Source: Boothiomyces macroporosus (lineage: Eukaryota > Chytridiomycota > Chytridiomycetes > Rhizophydiales > Terramycetaceae). Taken from it: a DNA stretch of 64,000 nucleotides. Of the stretch, positions 10,264 to 20,483 are shown in pieces (positions within the stretch are counted from its first letter, which is position 1; every line of letters begins with the position of its first letter). The DNA lies in assembly GCA_027604185.1 (NCBI GenBank), contig JADGKB010000073.1:1-64000 (forward strand). Reading direction: 5' to 3'. The notes under the pieces are model-generated. The model did no database searches. It was not told the origin of the DNA and saw only the letters and a program-made list of their open reading frames with translations. The position numbers and the translations under genes were made by a program.

Positions 10264-11217
10264 TCATTCAACCGATTCTTGTAGATGAATCCAGCTGTTC
10301 CAAGTATAGTTTCTACGTAAGAAATAATTTACTCGTAATCTATGCCAAGTAGGGAAAGATTTATAAACAGAGTATATTGACAGACAAGATGAAGACAGTA
10401 TGTTCAAAATACTACTGGCTATTTGGAAATACAGCAGGTCCTGTTGAAAGTATTCATTTCCAACTACACGTAAAAGAAAAAATAAAGATGTCGGTATTCC
10501 GAATCCGAATATAATCATGTGCTTTGTGAGTTGAATGTATTTTAATCCTGGTGGTATTGGCTGATTCTTTTTTTGATACTTTTCCTTTAATACATTGACA
10601 ATCTTTGATAAAAGAATCCAGTATATTATTGGCGTGATGAAGGCTGATGCGATAAAGTAAAAATAGTATGCACATCGTCTATATATGACAAAAGCAGTGA
10701 TCGAGTTCATACCAATGGTTCCCCAAAGACTGTATATTACTACTGCATATATGATAATGGATAAGCGAAGTACTTTGAGCACCGTTGTTGGCTGCAGTCT
10801 TTTGCCGTTTACTTGCCAATACTCGTATAAATCAGTGCCGCAAGTTGCATTAACAAAATAAGACACAAACAAATTGACTGCAAATCCACCAATAAAACTG
10901 TTTAGAAAATCTAAGGCGAGGACTGCTACTATGGTTTTTGTTGATGTGCTGGTGCTATACTTGTTCAATAAATAGTATTTTGTAGTTAATATACAATGCA
11001 CTGCCGCTCCATTAAATCCCGACAATGTTAGTCCATCAATAAACCTTATCTGTTGATATTTTAAATGCTCGATCAGTTTCGTAATTGGGTAAATAAGGTA
11101 TAGCACAATTACAATACAGTGAATAATGCAACAGATCTGATTCACCATCATTAATGGCTCTACATTTGGACACCCCGATAAATTGAGATTGAAGTCGCAT
11201 AGCTGTGTCGTATTCAT
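10264..11217 (-). CDS. 7TM receptor-like protein, family B2
   Basis: 317 residues from ATG 11217 (MNTTQLCDFNLNLSGC); the longer open frame would need TTG. Loop motif NATCGTDLYEYWQVNG. The segment around residue 190 has the array-wide YRR-x-x-YY-F-YF signature. The C-terminus is unusually tryptophan- and arginine-rich and ends LQESVE, unlike all neighbours. Confidence 0.8.
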   Translation of the reverse strand: MNTTQLCDFNLNLSGCPNVEPLMMVNQICCIIHCIVIVLYLIYPITKLIEHLKYQQIRFIDGLTLSGFNGAAVHCILTTKYYLLNKYSTSTSTKTIVAVLALDFLNSFIGGFAVNLFVSYFVNATCGTDLYEYWQVNGKRLQPTTVLKVLRLSIIIYAVVIYSLWGTIGMNSITAFVIYRRCAYYFYFIASAFITPIIYWILLSKIVNVLKEKYQKKNQPIPPGLKYIQLTKHMIIFGFGIPTSLFFLLRVVGNEYFQQDLLYFQIASSILNILSSSCLSIYSVYKSFPTWHRLRVNYFLRRNYTWNSWIHLQESVE

Positions 11218-11231
11218 TAGAGAATAGGAAA

Positions 11232-11239
11232 TGACGTGA
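11232..11239 (-). promoter_or_regulatory. TCACGTCA element
   Basis: TGACGTGA on plus, only 15 bp before ATG 11217. Confidence 0.45.
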
Positions 11240-11296
11240 TAGTAAAACAATTAGCAAAGAGAAAAATTGATAAATTTATTCTCTTATAACACTCTT

Positions 11297-12214
11297 TCAA
11301 TTAGTATTGGTTTGTATTGTCCCGCTCTTTGCCCGTTCGACGAGTGCCGGGAGTGACTTGTAGATCATGTAGGCAGAGAACATGCTAGATGAAAAGAAAA
11401 AGAAAAAGTTGCAAGTAATTTGAAAGTAGTTCAATGAATGCTGAAACAATTCATTTCCAATTACTCTCAGAGTAAACTGTAAGGTAGTCGGCACACCAAA
11501 CCCAAGTAAAATCGCGTATTTGATGATTTGAATATAAGTTACTCCTATCGGTACTTTTTGCTTGTTCTTTTTGTATTTTTCACTAAGAACATTTACAATC
11601 TTCGAGAGAAGGATCCAGTAGATTACCGGGGTAACGAATGCAGATATAAACGCATAGAACAGATACGTACACCTCCGATAAATAGTGTAAAGATCTACGG
11701 ATTCTAAGCCTCGTGTTCCCCATGCGAGATATACCCCAACGGTATACACGAATATCATTAATCTAATAATTCTAAGAATTGTGGGAGGCGACAGCTGCTT
11801 TCCTTTCACCTGCCAGTATTCATACAAATTGGTGCCTACACTTGCATTGACAAAATATGACACAAACACATTCACTGCGAATCCACCAATAAAGTTTGCT
11901 ATGAAATCCAATAGTAACATGATCCTAATTGAATAAAGGTCGTGCGACGTGCTGTAGAAATTGAGAGTGAAATATTTAAAAGATATCATGAGGTGATTGA
12001 TAAATCCCAATGATGAAGCGACAACCAATCCGTCCTGAAATATCTGCTGGGGGGAATACATATACCTAACTGTTTTTACGACGGGGTAGAGAATGTACAG
12101 AAAACTAGATAGTAAATGCAGAATCCCAAATACAAAGTTTGTCAGCATAAGTGCATCCAGGTCATCGCATCCCGATATATTCATTGTGAAATCACACATA
12201 TATGTTACGTTCAT
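11297..12214 (-). CDS. 7TM receptor-like protein, family B2
   Basis: 305 residues from ATG 12214 (MNVTYMCDFTMNISGC). An in-frame ATG at 12226 is also possible, but relatives all start 5-7 residues before the CDF motif. Loop NASVGTNLYEYWQVKG. It lies only 79 bp from its neighbour and ends the first minus-strand block, facing ATG18. A perfect TGACGTCA lies 28 bp upstream. Confidence 0.8.
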   Translation of the reverse strand: MNVTYMCDFTMNISGCDDLDALMLTNFVFGILHLLSSFLYILYPVVKTVRYMYSPQQIFQDGLVVASSLGFINHLMISFKYFTLNFYSTSHDLYSIRIMLLLDFIANFIGGFAVNVFVSYFVNASVGTNLYEYWQVKGKQLSPPTILRIIRLMIFVYTVGVYLAWGTRGLESVDLYTIYRRCTYLFYAFISAFVTPVIYWILLSKIVNVLSEKYKKNKQKVPIGVTYIQIIKYAILLGFGVPTTLQFTLRVIGNELFQHSLNYFQITCNFFFFFSSSMFSAYMIYKSLPALVERAKSGTIQTNTN

Positions 12215-12242
12215 AATTTGCAACATTTTCCCACACACAGTT

Positions 12243-12250
12243 TGACGTCA
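12243..12250 (-). promoter_or_regulatory. Perfect palindromic TGACGTCA
   Basis: Full CREB/ATF-type palindrome, 28 bp before ATG 12214. Being palindromic and in the gap between divergent genes, it could also serve ATG18, whose start is about 230 bp away. Confidence 0.5.
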
Positions 12251-12479
12251 CTCTACTTTCAACGAATACCTTGGTGCGCTTGCTTCTAGTCCATTTGGAA
12301 ATATTTATGATCAGTGAGATTATTCCATAGTAGTTTCCAACCGTTTCCGTTCGTGATGATCGGAAATATCCATCAGCATTAGCATGTGATTGAATCCAAA
12401 TTCATGTAAATTTCCAAGGAATTGTTTGGTTGCTCACATGCTCTGGCTCAGTAAAGATTCAATTTTCACAATTTGAATA

Positions 12480-13627
12480 ATGAACATTGGATCTAAAACA
12501 CAGAACGGGTTGCTGTTTGCAGATTTCAATCAGGATTCAAGGTAAACGGACTGTAATGTAGCTGTATATCTGTAGGGACTAGAACGGGATACAAAATATA
12601 CACCTGCGAGCCGTTCGGGAAATGCTACGGGAAGCGTACCTTATTTTAACTCTAGAAACAGGAGGAATAGGGATCGCTGAAATGTTGTTTTGCACTTCGC
12701 TAATAGCGCTGGTTGGGGCCGGAGAGCATCCCTCTCTCTCCCCTCGAAAGCTTCAAATCATCAATACAAAGAGACAAAGCACCATTTGCGAGCTGGTGTT
12801 TAACACCGCGGTATTGGGAGTAAAATTGAATCGCAAGAGACTGGTTGTTATTCTGGAAGAGCATGTGTATGTGTATGATATCAGCAATATGAAACTATTG
12901 CACACAATTGATACTTCGCCAAATCCGAACGGTAGGATCTTGCTAATATAGCATTGTGTACACTCTCTCCATCTTCTGACAATTGCTACTTGGCGTATCC
13001 TAGTAATGCATCTTCCAGCTTGGGTGAACTGCTTTTGTTTGACGCCATAAAGCTACAAGCAGTGAATATAATACAAGCCCACAAAAGCTCGTTGTCATGC
13101 ATATCTTTCAACTATGATGGAACGATGGTTGCCACGAGCAGCGATAAAGGAACAGTTATTAGAGTATTTTCAGTTCCAGATGGGCAACAACTTTACCAAT
13201 TCCGAAGGGGAACATATACCGCAAGAATTTTCAGTATTTCCTTCTCATTAAACAACAAACTATTGAGTGTTAGCAGTGATACTGATACTGTTCATATTTA
13301 CAAATTGGAGCAACAGCAGCAACAACCTAGACGCACATCTTACCTGGAGCAATTGTAAATATTATTAATGATAGATCCAGTGCCACAACCGCGATTCAAA
13401 GCTATTTACCAGCAAACATTACTGATATTTGGGAGCCTACGCGCCATTTCGCATTCGCAAAGCTTCCTATTAAAGACAAGATTAATATTTGCGCAATATC
13501 CTCCCAAGAACTGCCTACATTATCTGTTGTAACTAGTGATGGGTCTTTTTACACTTACTCGATTGGACCAGAAGGTGGCGAATGTACTTTACAACGGCAA
13601 GAGAGCATCATGGATCCTGAAGAGTGA
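12480..13627 (+). CDS. ATG18: Autophagy PROPPIN Atg18/WIPI
   Basis: WD40-type phosphoinositide-binding protein, 355 residues, that acts at the phagophore and on vacuoles in autophagy. It has the FRRG lipid-binding motif ([16 protein letters not shown]) and the strongly conserved block [12 protein letters not shown]. Four 20-nt introns at 12542-12561, 12636-12655, 12932-12951 and 13355-13374 join CISVGT, the region before [21 protein letters not shown] and the C-terminal [10 protein letters not shown] blade into one frame. ATG 12480 opens a first exon matching the family ([15 protein letters not shown]). It sits between the two divergent blocks of 7TM genes. Confidence 0.95.
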
Positions 13628-13797
13628 ATAGATGATATAATATACTTTTGGTTTTTATTTTGTTTGTTCAATAGATTTATCACACGGTTGTGATTGACTA
13701 TTAGACAGTTTGCTAATGGTGCTTTTAAAGCGTTGAGATTTATGCTGATAACCCTAGGGGATCGCCCAATTCCATTCGCGGTGATGTAATTCTTCTA

Positions 13798-14697
13798 ATG
13801 AATATTAACGATACCTGTGATTTCACATTAACACTCTCTGGATGCTCAACAAATACAAATATACGGCTCGTCTCAAAAGCATTCTGTATACTCCACTTTA
13901 TAATGATTTTTGTATACCTTCTTCACCCTATTTTGAAGATAGCACAGTACTTGCGGCAAGAATATTTTGACCCTTTGATTGCACCATCAGTACTAGTTGC
14001 TGTTATGCAAACAGCAATTACTGGTAGGTTATATTTACTTGGATGGGGAGCGGATGATTTGACTACCGTAAGGATTAATATCGCACTAGATTTCGTTGCT
14101 TTGATTTGTGGTGGGCTAGCACTTAGCAACTTTGTGTCGTACTTTGTAAGTGCTACTACGGGAAACAATTTGAGCGAGCTGTGGCAGGTGCAAGGACGCC
14201 AAGTGAATCCAGTGCTGGGGTTAAAACTGGTTAGAGTCATAGTCTTTGCTTACAATATTCTCGTATACGTTCTGTGGGAAATTTACGGGCTTTTGTCTTA
14301 CGAATCATTCAATATGTATAGAAGAGTGGCTTACTACTTCAGTTCGGTTGTATCGTTAATGACTGCAGTAATATACTGGCTGCTAATAGCCAAAATAGTA
14401 AACGTGCTGACGAAAAAATTACAGAAAAAGAAGGGTGCTGAGCCATTATCCATGTTCTTTATTCGGTTGGTAAAGCTTTTCATTGTAGTTGGATATGCTG
14501 GCCCTAGCACTCTCCAAAACTTTTTCAGAGTCATTGGGAATGAATACTTTCAAGATTCGCTCATTTATTGGCAAGTAGCTACTGAAATCTTGTACTGGAT
14601 CACAACTAGTTGCTGGGCTATTTATATATTGTACAAAACCTTTCCAAATTATTTTGCAATCACGACACCGGTGTCGTCTCAGGTAAGGATCATCTAA
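13798..14697 (+). CDS. 7TM receptor-like protein, family B2
   Basis: 299 residues, the shortest array member, starting MNINDTCDFTLTLSGC. Loop SATTGNNLSELWQVQG. The tail is almost absent (ends SSQVRII). It is closest to the 14890 protein, sharing TAVIYWLLIAKI. A degenerate TGATGTAA lies about 10 bp upstream. It opens the plus-strand block that mirrors the minus block across ATG18. Confidence 0.8.
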   Translation: MNINDTCDFTLTLSGCSTNTNIRLVSKAFCILHFIMIFVYLLHPILKIAQYLRQEYFDPLIAPSVLVAVMQTAITGRLYLLGWGADDLTTVRINIALDFVALICGGLALSNFVSYFVSATTGNNLSELWQVQGRQVNPVLGLKLVRVIVFAYNILVYVLWEIYGLLSYESFNMYRRVAYYFSSVVSLMTAVIYWLLIAKIVNVLTKKLQKKKGAEPLSMFFIRLVKLFIVVGYAGPSTLQNFFRVIGNEYFQDSLIYWQVATEILYWITTSCWAIYILYKTFPNYFAITTPVSSQVRII

Positions 14698-14889
14698 CCG
14701 TAGCACTTGACATCTACTACCAGAGACCAAACCTTTTTCATGAATAAAACACGAAATAACTGACTGATGCAAAAGTAATTTATATGCATATGCTCGCCTT
14801 GAGATCAAACGATATGTAAGACAGATTTGCACCATTGTACTATTGAGCAGTGCTATCCTGGTTATCCAACGTGATGTCATCTTTGAAAA

Positions 14890-15834
14890 ATGGATGTTGG
14901 TCAAATATGCGACTTTACATTTGCACTATCAGGATGCCCTAATTTAGATTCGCTAAAAACAGTTACACTGATATCATGCATTCTCCATTTCACAATGGTA
15001 TTTATTTACCTCATTCATCCAATTCACAAAGCAATTGGATATTGGATTTATGAAGAGAGGTTCTATGACGGCTTGATATATCCTTCATTCTTTGTATGCA
15101 ATATGCAAGTGGCTATTACCTTGCGGTTGTTTCTATTGTTGTATTGTACTGGCAATGAAACTGTTACTACTTTGCGAATCAAAATATTTCTGGACTATTA
15201 CGGAGTAATCAGCGGTGGAACTGGATTAGCAAGCTTTGTATCATACTTTGTAAGCGCAACTAGTGGTACCAATCTAAATCAGCTTTGGCAAGTACAAGGA
15301 CAAGAGTACAATCCTGTCATATTTCTCGCATTGATACGAATATTCGTCACAGTATTCAACACTGTCCTCTACATCCTGTGGGAAGTGTTTGGAATGTCGT
15401 CTAATGATAGTTTCAAATTGTATAGAAAATACGAGTACTACTTTACAGCAGCAGTATCCGCCATGACTGCGGTAATATACTGGGTCCTTATAGCCAAGAT
15501 TATCCAAGTATTGACACACACACTGCAAAAGAAGAGACAGCAGGCACCGAAATCACTGTACTATTTGCAGTTGGTAAAAGTGTTTATTATTGTTGGTTTT
15601 GGAATTCCAAGCACAGTTCAAAATATTGCTAGGGTTGTTGGTAATGAGTATTTTGTGGATAGTCTGTTATCCTGGCAGGTAACAAGCGAAGCTGGGTATT
15701 TTGTTACAACTAGCTGCTGGTCAATCTATATTCTATCAAGATCTTTTCCGAAATACTTTACTACCCCCGCTCCACCGCTGAACTCGATCGAAGGAAATCT
15801 TCCGCCCATCAGCGCTGTCACAAAAATTACTTAG
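14890..15834 (+). CDS. 7TM receptor-like protein, family B2
   Basis: 314 residues, starting MDVGQICDFTFALSGC. Loop SATSGTNLNQLWQVQG. The start is preceded by TTTGAAAA immediately before ATG and by a TGATGTCAT about 10-20 bp upstream. An unrelated-looking tail of about 25 residues is proline-rich. CCATTGTA, the complement of an AACAATG-like site, lies about 50 bp upstream. Confidence 0.8.
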   Translation: MDVGQICDFTFALSGCPNLDSLKTVTLISCILHFTMVFIYLIHPIHKAIGYWIYEERFYDGLIYPSFFVCNMQVAITLRLFLLLYCTGNETVTTLRIKIFLDYYGVISGGTGLASFVSYFVSATSGTNLNQLWQVQGQEYNPVIFLALIRIFVTVFNTVLYILWEVFGMSSNDSFKLYRKYEYYFTAAVSAMTAVIYWVLIAKIIQVLTHTLQKKRQQAPKSLYYLQLVKVFIIVGFGIPSTVQNIARVVGNEYFVDSLLSWQVTSEAGYFVTTSCWSIYILSRSFPKYFTTPAPPLNSIEGNLPPISAVTKIT

Positions 15835-15969
15835 AGGACAAGCATTGGAAGATAAATTCATAGTGAGTACTGTGCATGATTACCTCTAATAAAACATTTA
15901 AAGCACCTTTTCAAACATTTTGGATATTGTTCGGAGAATTACCTATAGACTTTCTCCAGATTCGCGTCA

Positions 15970-17028
15970 ATGGCTACATTCCTGTCAGACTTTTGTGATT
16001 TCAATATTTCAATCGCTGGATGCAAAAATGCAGATTCGTTTCGACTAGTCACTGTGGTTTCTGCTGCCTTTCAAATACTGGCTTTGGTTTTCATCATGAT
16101 ACATCCAATATTCAAAGTTATTCGTAAATTGAAAAGCCCTAATGCAGAGCCACCAGTGATGAAAGACTTGCTGGTTATAACATCAATTCTTGGGGTAATA
16201 TGTCATTCTTTTGGATTAGCAAAGTACATCATATTGACAGTTCCTTATTCCAATTCGGATCCCGATACACTAGTTTACTATGCAAAGGTTGCTATAGCAT
16301 TAGAGTTTTGTGGAAACTCTATTGGCGGAATGGCAATGACTTTTTTGACTTCCCATTTTGTGCGAGGAGCAATTGGCACTCACACCGATTTGTTTCTTGT
16401 AAATGGGGCAAAGATTAATCCACAAGTTCTGTTAAAGTGTTTTCGATTAACGGTGTTCATCTATACTCTTGTGACACACACCTTATGGATATGCTACGGG
16501 CTACAAGATCAACAGTCCTTTATCTTATATCGGCGAATGATTTACTATGCGTACACGATCATCACCGGGATCATATCACCGTGTATTTACTACGGATTTC
16601 TAACAGCAATCATAAACAAACTAAAGTCTTACTATTCCGATAACGGCGAAGCGATACCCGTTTCACTACAGATGCTGATCATGTTGAGAAACACTTTGTC
16701 TACAAGCTACTCTTTTGCGCTGTCATTAATCATGTTTTTCAAAGTAGTCGCCAATGAATATCTTCAAACATACTTGCTGGCATTTCAGATTGCAACAAAC
16801 ATACTGCTGTTTTATACAGCGACAGTAATTTCTTCTTATGGTTTGTACAAAACATTTCCGAAAATGCTCGAACGCATTCAAACGAAAAGAGCTTCAAAGA
16901 AATCCAAACTTGCATCAATGTCTCGATTGATGAGCAGAGGCGATAAAAGTAGTGTGCAAGCGGGTAAGGCAAGTGTTCCGGCCACTGTATTACTTCAAAA
17001 CACGGTCATTGCAAAGAATTTTACTTAA
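15970..17028 (+). CDS. 7TM receptor-like protein, family B3
   Basis: 352 residues, starting MATFLSDFCDFNISIAGC. Loop RGAIGTHTDLFLVNG. The long basic serine-rich tail (SKKSKLASMSRLMSRGDKSS) could be a phosphorylation region and is followed by VPATVLLQN, a variant of the PTV tail motif. The start codon is directly preceded by CGCGTCA. First B3 member of the plus block. Confidence 0.8.
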   Translation: MATFLSDFCDFNISIAGCKNADSFRLVTVVSAAFQILALVFIMIHPIFKVIRKLKSPNAEPPVMKDLLVITSILGVICHSFGLAKYIILTVPYSNSDPDTLVYYAKVAIALEFCGNSIGGMAMTFLTSHFVRGAIGTHTDLFLVNGAKINPQVLLKCFRLTVFIYTLVTHTLWICYGLQDQQSFILYRRMIYYAYTIITGIISPCIYYGFLTAIINKLKSYYSDNGEAIPVSLQMLIMLRNTLSTSYSFALSLIMFFKVVANEYLQTYLLAFQIATNILLFYTATVISSYGLYKTFPKMLERIQTKRASKKSKLASMSRLMSRGDKSSVQAGKASVPATVLLQNTVIAKNFT

Positions 17029-17157
17029 ATATATCCTTTTCAGCTTGAAAGATCTCTACCTACATCTGTTGCCGAGAGTGCCAAAAAACATTGGTTAGAG
17101 TTACCAGTATCTGAATTTGAGCCTACTTGCAATTGTTATATCAGCGAAAGAGCATAC

Positions 17158-17165
17158 CATTGTTG
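17158..17165 (+). promoter_or_regulatory. CCATTGTT (AACAATGG) element
   Basis: Perfect complement of AACAATGG, 31 bp before ATG 17197. A second ACAATG follows a few bases later. Confidence 0.35.
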
Positions 17166-17196
17166 AAAAAAAGAGTGACAATGTTGGAAATTTACT

Positions 17197-18219
17197 ATGG
17201 AAAGGTACCTTCTAGATATTTGTGATTTTAATCTGTCAATAGCGGGATGTGCAGATTATGAACGGTATCAGTTTACTGTATACTGTGAAGTGGTTCTACA
17301 ACTAATTTCATTGACCTCTTTTATGATGTATCCAATCATGAAAATAACTAATCATGTAAAATCTAGACAGCAATGGAATGCGTTATCTGGGGACTTGTTG
17401 TTTCTAACTTCGATTTTGGGAGTTGTTTGTCATTTGTTGGGGACTGTAAAATATGCGCTAATGTCACTTTCAAATAAGACAGTTGAATACGAATACGTGG
17501 TATTCTATGCAAAAGTATGTATTATGCTAGAGTTCAGTATGAATTTTGCTGGTGGGGTTGGCTTCTCTACAATGTCGGGATATTTCGTGAAAGGAGCAAT
17601 TGGAGGACACAATGATCTTTTTGTTGTCGGAAAGACTGCATACAACCCGCAAAAAATCATTAGTGCTGTTAGAATTTTCATAATATTGTACACATTTGTT
17701 TTACATATTCTTTGGGTCAATATAGGAATGGAAACAGCTGAAATGTTTGTATTATATAGACGGATGATTAACTACAGCTATGTGATAGTCACTGGGCTAA
17801 TTTCACCCACGATTTACCACCTTTCGCTTTCATCAATAATAGCAAAGCTTTCACAACATTACAAGGATACTGGACAAGAATCTCCAGTATCCCTGAAATA
17901 CCTGATTATATTCAAGAATACTCTGACACGAACATTTTCACTCTCCTTAACAATCGCTTATTTCTTTAAAGTGTTTGCAATGGACTACTGTCAATCTAAT
18001 CTATTAGTATTTCAAATCATAACTTATTTGTGTTTGTTCTATTCATCATCTGTTATTGGTTTATATTGTGTGTACAAATCATTTCCTGCTATTGGTACAA
18101 TAGTCCAACAAACTACCAGCAGAAAGCACAAGAGCAACGATCTTAATGTGCTGAAACCAATCAAGTCTGGTCAAACCAACACTCAACTCCAAACTCCGAC
18201 AGTAGTGCTGAAAAGGTGA
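17197..18219 (+). CDS. 7TM receptor-like protein, family B3
   Basis: 340 residues, starting MERYLLDICDFNLSIAGC. Loop KGAIGGHNDLFVVG. It ends with TPTVVLKR, the clean form of the shared tail motif. The sixth segment is preceded by TRTFSLSLTIAYFFKVF, matching the array-wide pattern. A CCATTGTT element lies 31 bp upstream. Intronless. Confidence 0.8.
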   Translation: MERYLLDICDFNLSIAGCADYERYQFTVYCEVVLQLISLTSFMMYPIMKITNHVKSRQQWNALSGDLLFLTSILGVVCHLLGTVKYALMSLSNKTVEYEYVVFYAKVCIMLEFSMNFAGGVGFSTMSGYFVKGAIGGHNDLFVVGKTAYNPQKIISAVRIFIILYTFVLHILWVNIGMETAEMFVLYRRMINYSYVIVTGLISPTIYHLSLSSIIAKLSQHYKDTGQESPVSLKYLIIFKNTLTRTFSLSLTIAYFFKVFAMDYCQSNLLVFQIITYLCLFYSSSVIGLYCVYKSFPAIGTIVQQTTSRKHKSNDLNVLKPIKSGQTNTQLQTPTVVLKR

Positions 18220-18334
18220 ACTGCTGCGACATTTAAATTAAACATACAACTATCAGCACTCAATATGGTAGCGTCTAAAACCAAGAGCTATCTCGCGAAG
18301 CGCTTTCTAAATCATTCGTCACTCTCCCATTGTC

Positions 18335-19363
18335 ATGTCTACCTACTTTACAGATATCTGCGACTATAATATATCTATAGCAGGATGTGATAATATCATT
18401 CAAATGCGTATTGTAGCATATTGCTCCATTGCCTTACAATGTATAGTTTTGTCTTTTATGCTTGTATATCCAATATCAAAAATTTGGCTCTTTGTATCCA
18501 ACCCGCAGAATGAAAAGCCAATCAATCAAGATTTGCTTTGTGTTACAGCAATAATAGCCTCAATTTGTCACGTATTTGCATTAGTGCGTTATTACATTCT
18601 AACAGTTGCAACGCGAGACTCTGACCCCAGCACATTAGTTTACAATGCAAAATTGGCAATTATTTTAGAAGTGTGCATCAATGTATCAGGCGGCCTGGGT
18701 TATTCAGCCCTAACAACTTATTTCATAAAAGGAGCAATTGGCGGCCATGATGATTTGTTTAAAGTCAGCGGTACAGCTTACAACCCCCAAAAACTGGTTG
18801 GGCTTATCCGCCTTACAATTTTATTCTATGCTTTGACATTGTACATACTTTGGATATGTGAAGGAATTCAGTCATTGGAATCCTACATCTTTTACCGTCG
18901 ATTGATATATTACAGCTACACATTCATTACAGCTTTCATATCGCCATTGATATTTCACGCAATGTTGTCAACTGTCATTGGAAAACTTTCAAAATATTAT
19001 GAAGAGAACGGCCTCCAGTCTCCACAGTCGCTCCAATATTTAATTCTCCTAAAGAAATCATTAACAGGAAGCTTTACAGTTGCAATGTGCTTGGTCAATT
19101 TCTTTAAAGTATTCGCCAACGATTTTCTACAGCCTTATTTAATTTATTTTCATATTATTTCAAATATTCTATTCTTTTATACTGGCATGGTAATTGCATC
19201 GTACGCTCTTTATAGGACCTTCCCAAGGTTTACCAGTTTGATGCATGGTAAGTTTAATCAAAGAAAGGAAAACGGAAGCAAAACTGCGTTGGCATTAATT
19301 GACAGGTCAATTGTAGCAACGCAACCATCAGTTTGCACAGTTGTGCTTCCAAAATCCCACTAG
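18335..19363 (+). CDS. 7TM receptor-like protein, family B3
   Basis: 342 residues, starting MSTYFTDICDYNISIAGC. Loop KGAIGGHDDLFKVSG; sixth-segment region ends KVFANDFLQ. The tail ends CTVVLPKSH. CCATTGTC abuts the start codon (18327-18334). Only 111 bp separate it from the next paralogue. Confidence 0.8.
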   Translation: MSTYFTDICDYNISIAGCDNIIQMRIVAYCSIALQCIVLSFMLVYPISKIWLFVSNPQNEKPINQDLLCVTAIIASICHVFALVRYYILTVATRDSDPSTLVYNAKLAIILEVCINVSGGLGYSALTTYFIKGAIGGHDDLFKVSGTAYNPQKLVGLIRLTILFYALTLYILWICEGIQSLESYIFYRRLIYYSYTFITAFISPLIFHAMLSTVIGKLSKYYEENGLQSPQSLQYLILLKKSLTGSFTVAMCLVNFFKVFANDFLQPYLIYFHIISNILFFYTGMVIASYALYRTFPRFTSLMHGKFNQRKENGSKTALALIDRSIVATQPSVCTVVLPKSH

Positions 19364-19449
19364 TCAAATAGAATGTTCTTTGTCATCTGTGCTATATAAT
19401 TATATGTTTGGTAGTATGAATAAAACACCCTTATTGTCTGTTTTAGAAA

Positions 19450-19457
19450 TTACGTGA
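19450..19457 (+). promoter_or_regulatory. TTACGTGA element
   Basis: ACGT-core site 17 bp before ATG 19475; a half-match to the ACGTCA element of the other array genes. Confidence 0.35.
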
Positions 19458-19474
19458 GTCTATTTCACTTCAAA

Positions 19475-20479
19475 ATGTCATTCCTGGAACAAGTATGTGA
19501 TTTCAATGTTTCTTTGGCTGGATGTATAAATCTGACTCCATTTAAACACGCATGTTACTTTTCAATTGGCATTCAATCTATAACTTTGGTATTGTATTTT
19601 ACCCTAATGTACAAATCTATCCAACAGAATCAAGGCAAAATACGGCAGGTATTCGCAGATTTGCTGTTTCTAACGGCTTTACTAGGAGTATTGTGCCATG
19701 TCTGTGGGATTGCAAAGCAGTATATGCTCCTCCACTCTGATATAGATCCAATACGCGAAAATATCGCTTGGGCAATCATATTTGAATTCGGAATGAACTT
19801 GACTGGAGGTATAGGCTTTTCGACTTTGATGGCATTTTTTGTAAAAGGAGCAATTGGAACGAATAGTAACCTGTTTCAAATCAGTGGAACTGCTTTCAAT
19901 CCCCAAATATTGGTGACAATAATTCGTCTCCTGATAATGTTGTATACCCTGGTGTTATTCATCTTGTGGATCAAGTTCGGATTAAACTCATTAGATGAAT
20001 ATGTATTTTATAGGCGGATGATTTACTATGGTTACACATTTATAACAGCCGTAATTTCTCCACTCCTATTTCACATTTCTCTTAGTCCGGTAATCAACAG
20101 GCTTTCTCAATACTATACGGATAACGCCCTAGATTTTCCAATTTCCCTGCACTCTTTGATATTCTTTAAAAAGGCGTTAACAAGAAGCTTTACAGTGTCA
20201 CTCACAATCATTTATTTTTTGAAAGCTTTTGCCAACGACTACTTGCAAGATAACCTAGTGGTTTTTCAACTGACTACTACCATTTTATATTTTTACGCTT
20301 CAAGCGTATTTGCAATTTACCCGTTGGTTAAATCGTTCCCAAAGCTAGCCAAATTAATAACATGGAGTAAAAGCAAAGATTCGAGCAAGAAATCCAAAAC
20401 AGTGGCATCAGGAAAGACTAATCTCAAGAACCAATCAATTTCTTTAAAGCCGACAATTATTTTACAAAGCGATCAATAG
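19475..20479 (+). CDS. 7TM receptor-like protein, family B3
   Basis: 334 residues from ATG 19475 (MSFLEQVCDFNVSLAGC); a GTG start upstream is rejected by alignment. Loop KGAIGTNSNLFQISG. The tail has a basic lysine/serine stretch and ends KPTIILQSDQ. Its stop is only 4 bp from the stop of the convergent COQ3 gene. Confidence 0.8.
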   Translation: MSFLEQVCDFNVSLAGCINLTPFKHACYFSIGIQSITLVLYFTLMYKSIQQNQGKIRQVFADLLFLTALLGVLCHVCGIAKQYMLLHSDIDPIRENIAWAIIFEFGMNLTGGIGFSTLMAFFVKGAIGTNSNLFQISGTAFNPQILVTIIRLLIMLYTLVLFILWIKFGLNSLDEYVFYRRMIYYGYTFITAVISPLLFHISLSPVINRLSQYYTDNALDFPISLHSLIFFKKALTRSFTVSLTIIYFLKAFANDYLQDNLVVFQLTTTILYFYASSVFAIYPLVKSFPKLAKLITWSKSKDSSKKSKTVASGKTNLKNQSISLKPTIILQSDQ

Positions 20480-20483
20480 GTTT

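Noticed and set aside
19454..19474. Longer N-termini for several genes using GTG, TTG or similar starts (for example 7667, 8907, 11250, 12238, 19454, 27230, 29480, 30699 and 21320)
   Set aside because: Eukaryotic genes start at ATG, and alignment of the 7TM proteins places the start a few residues before the C-D-F/Y motif.
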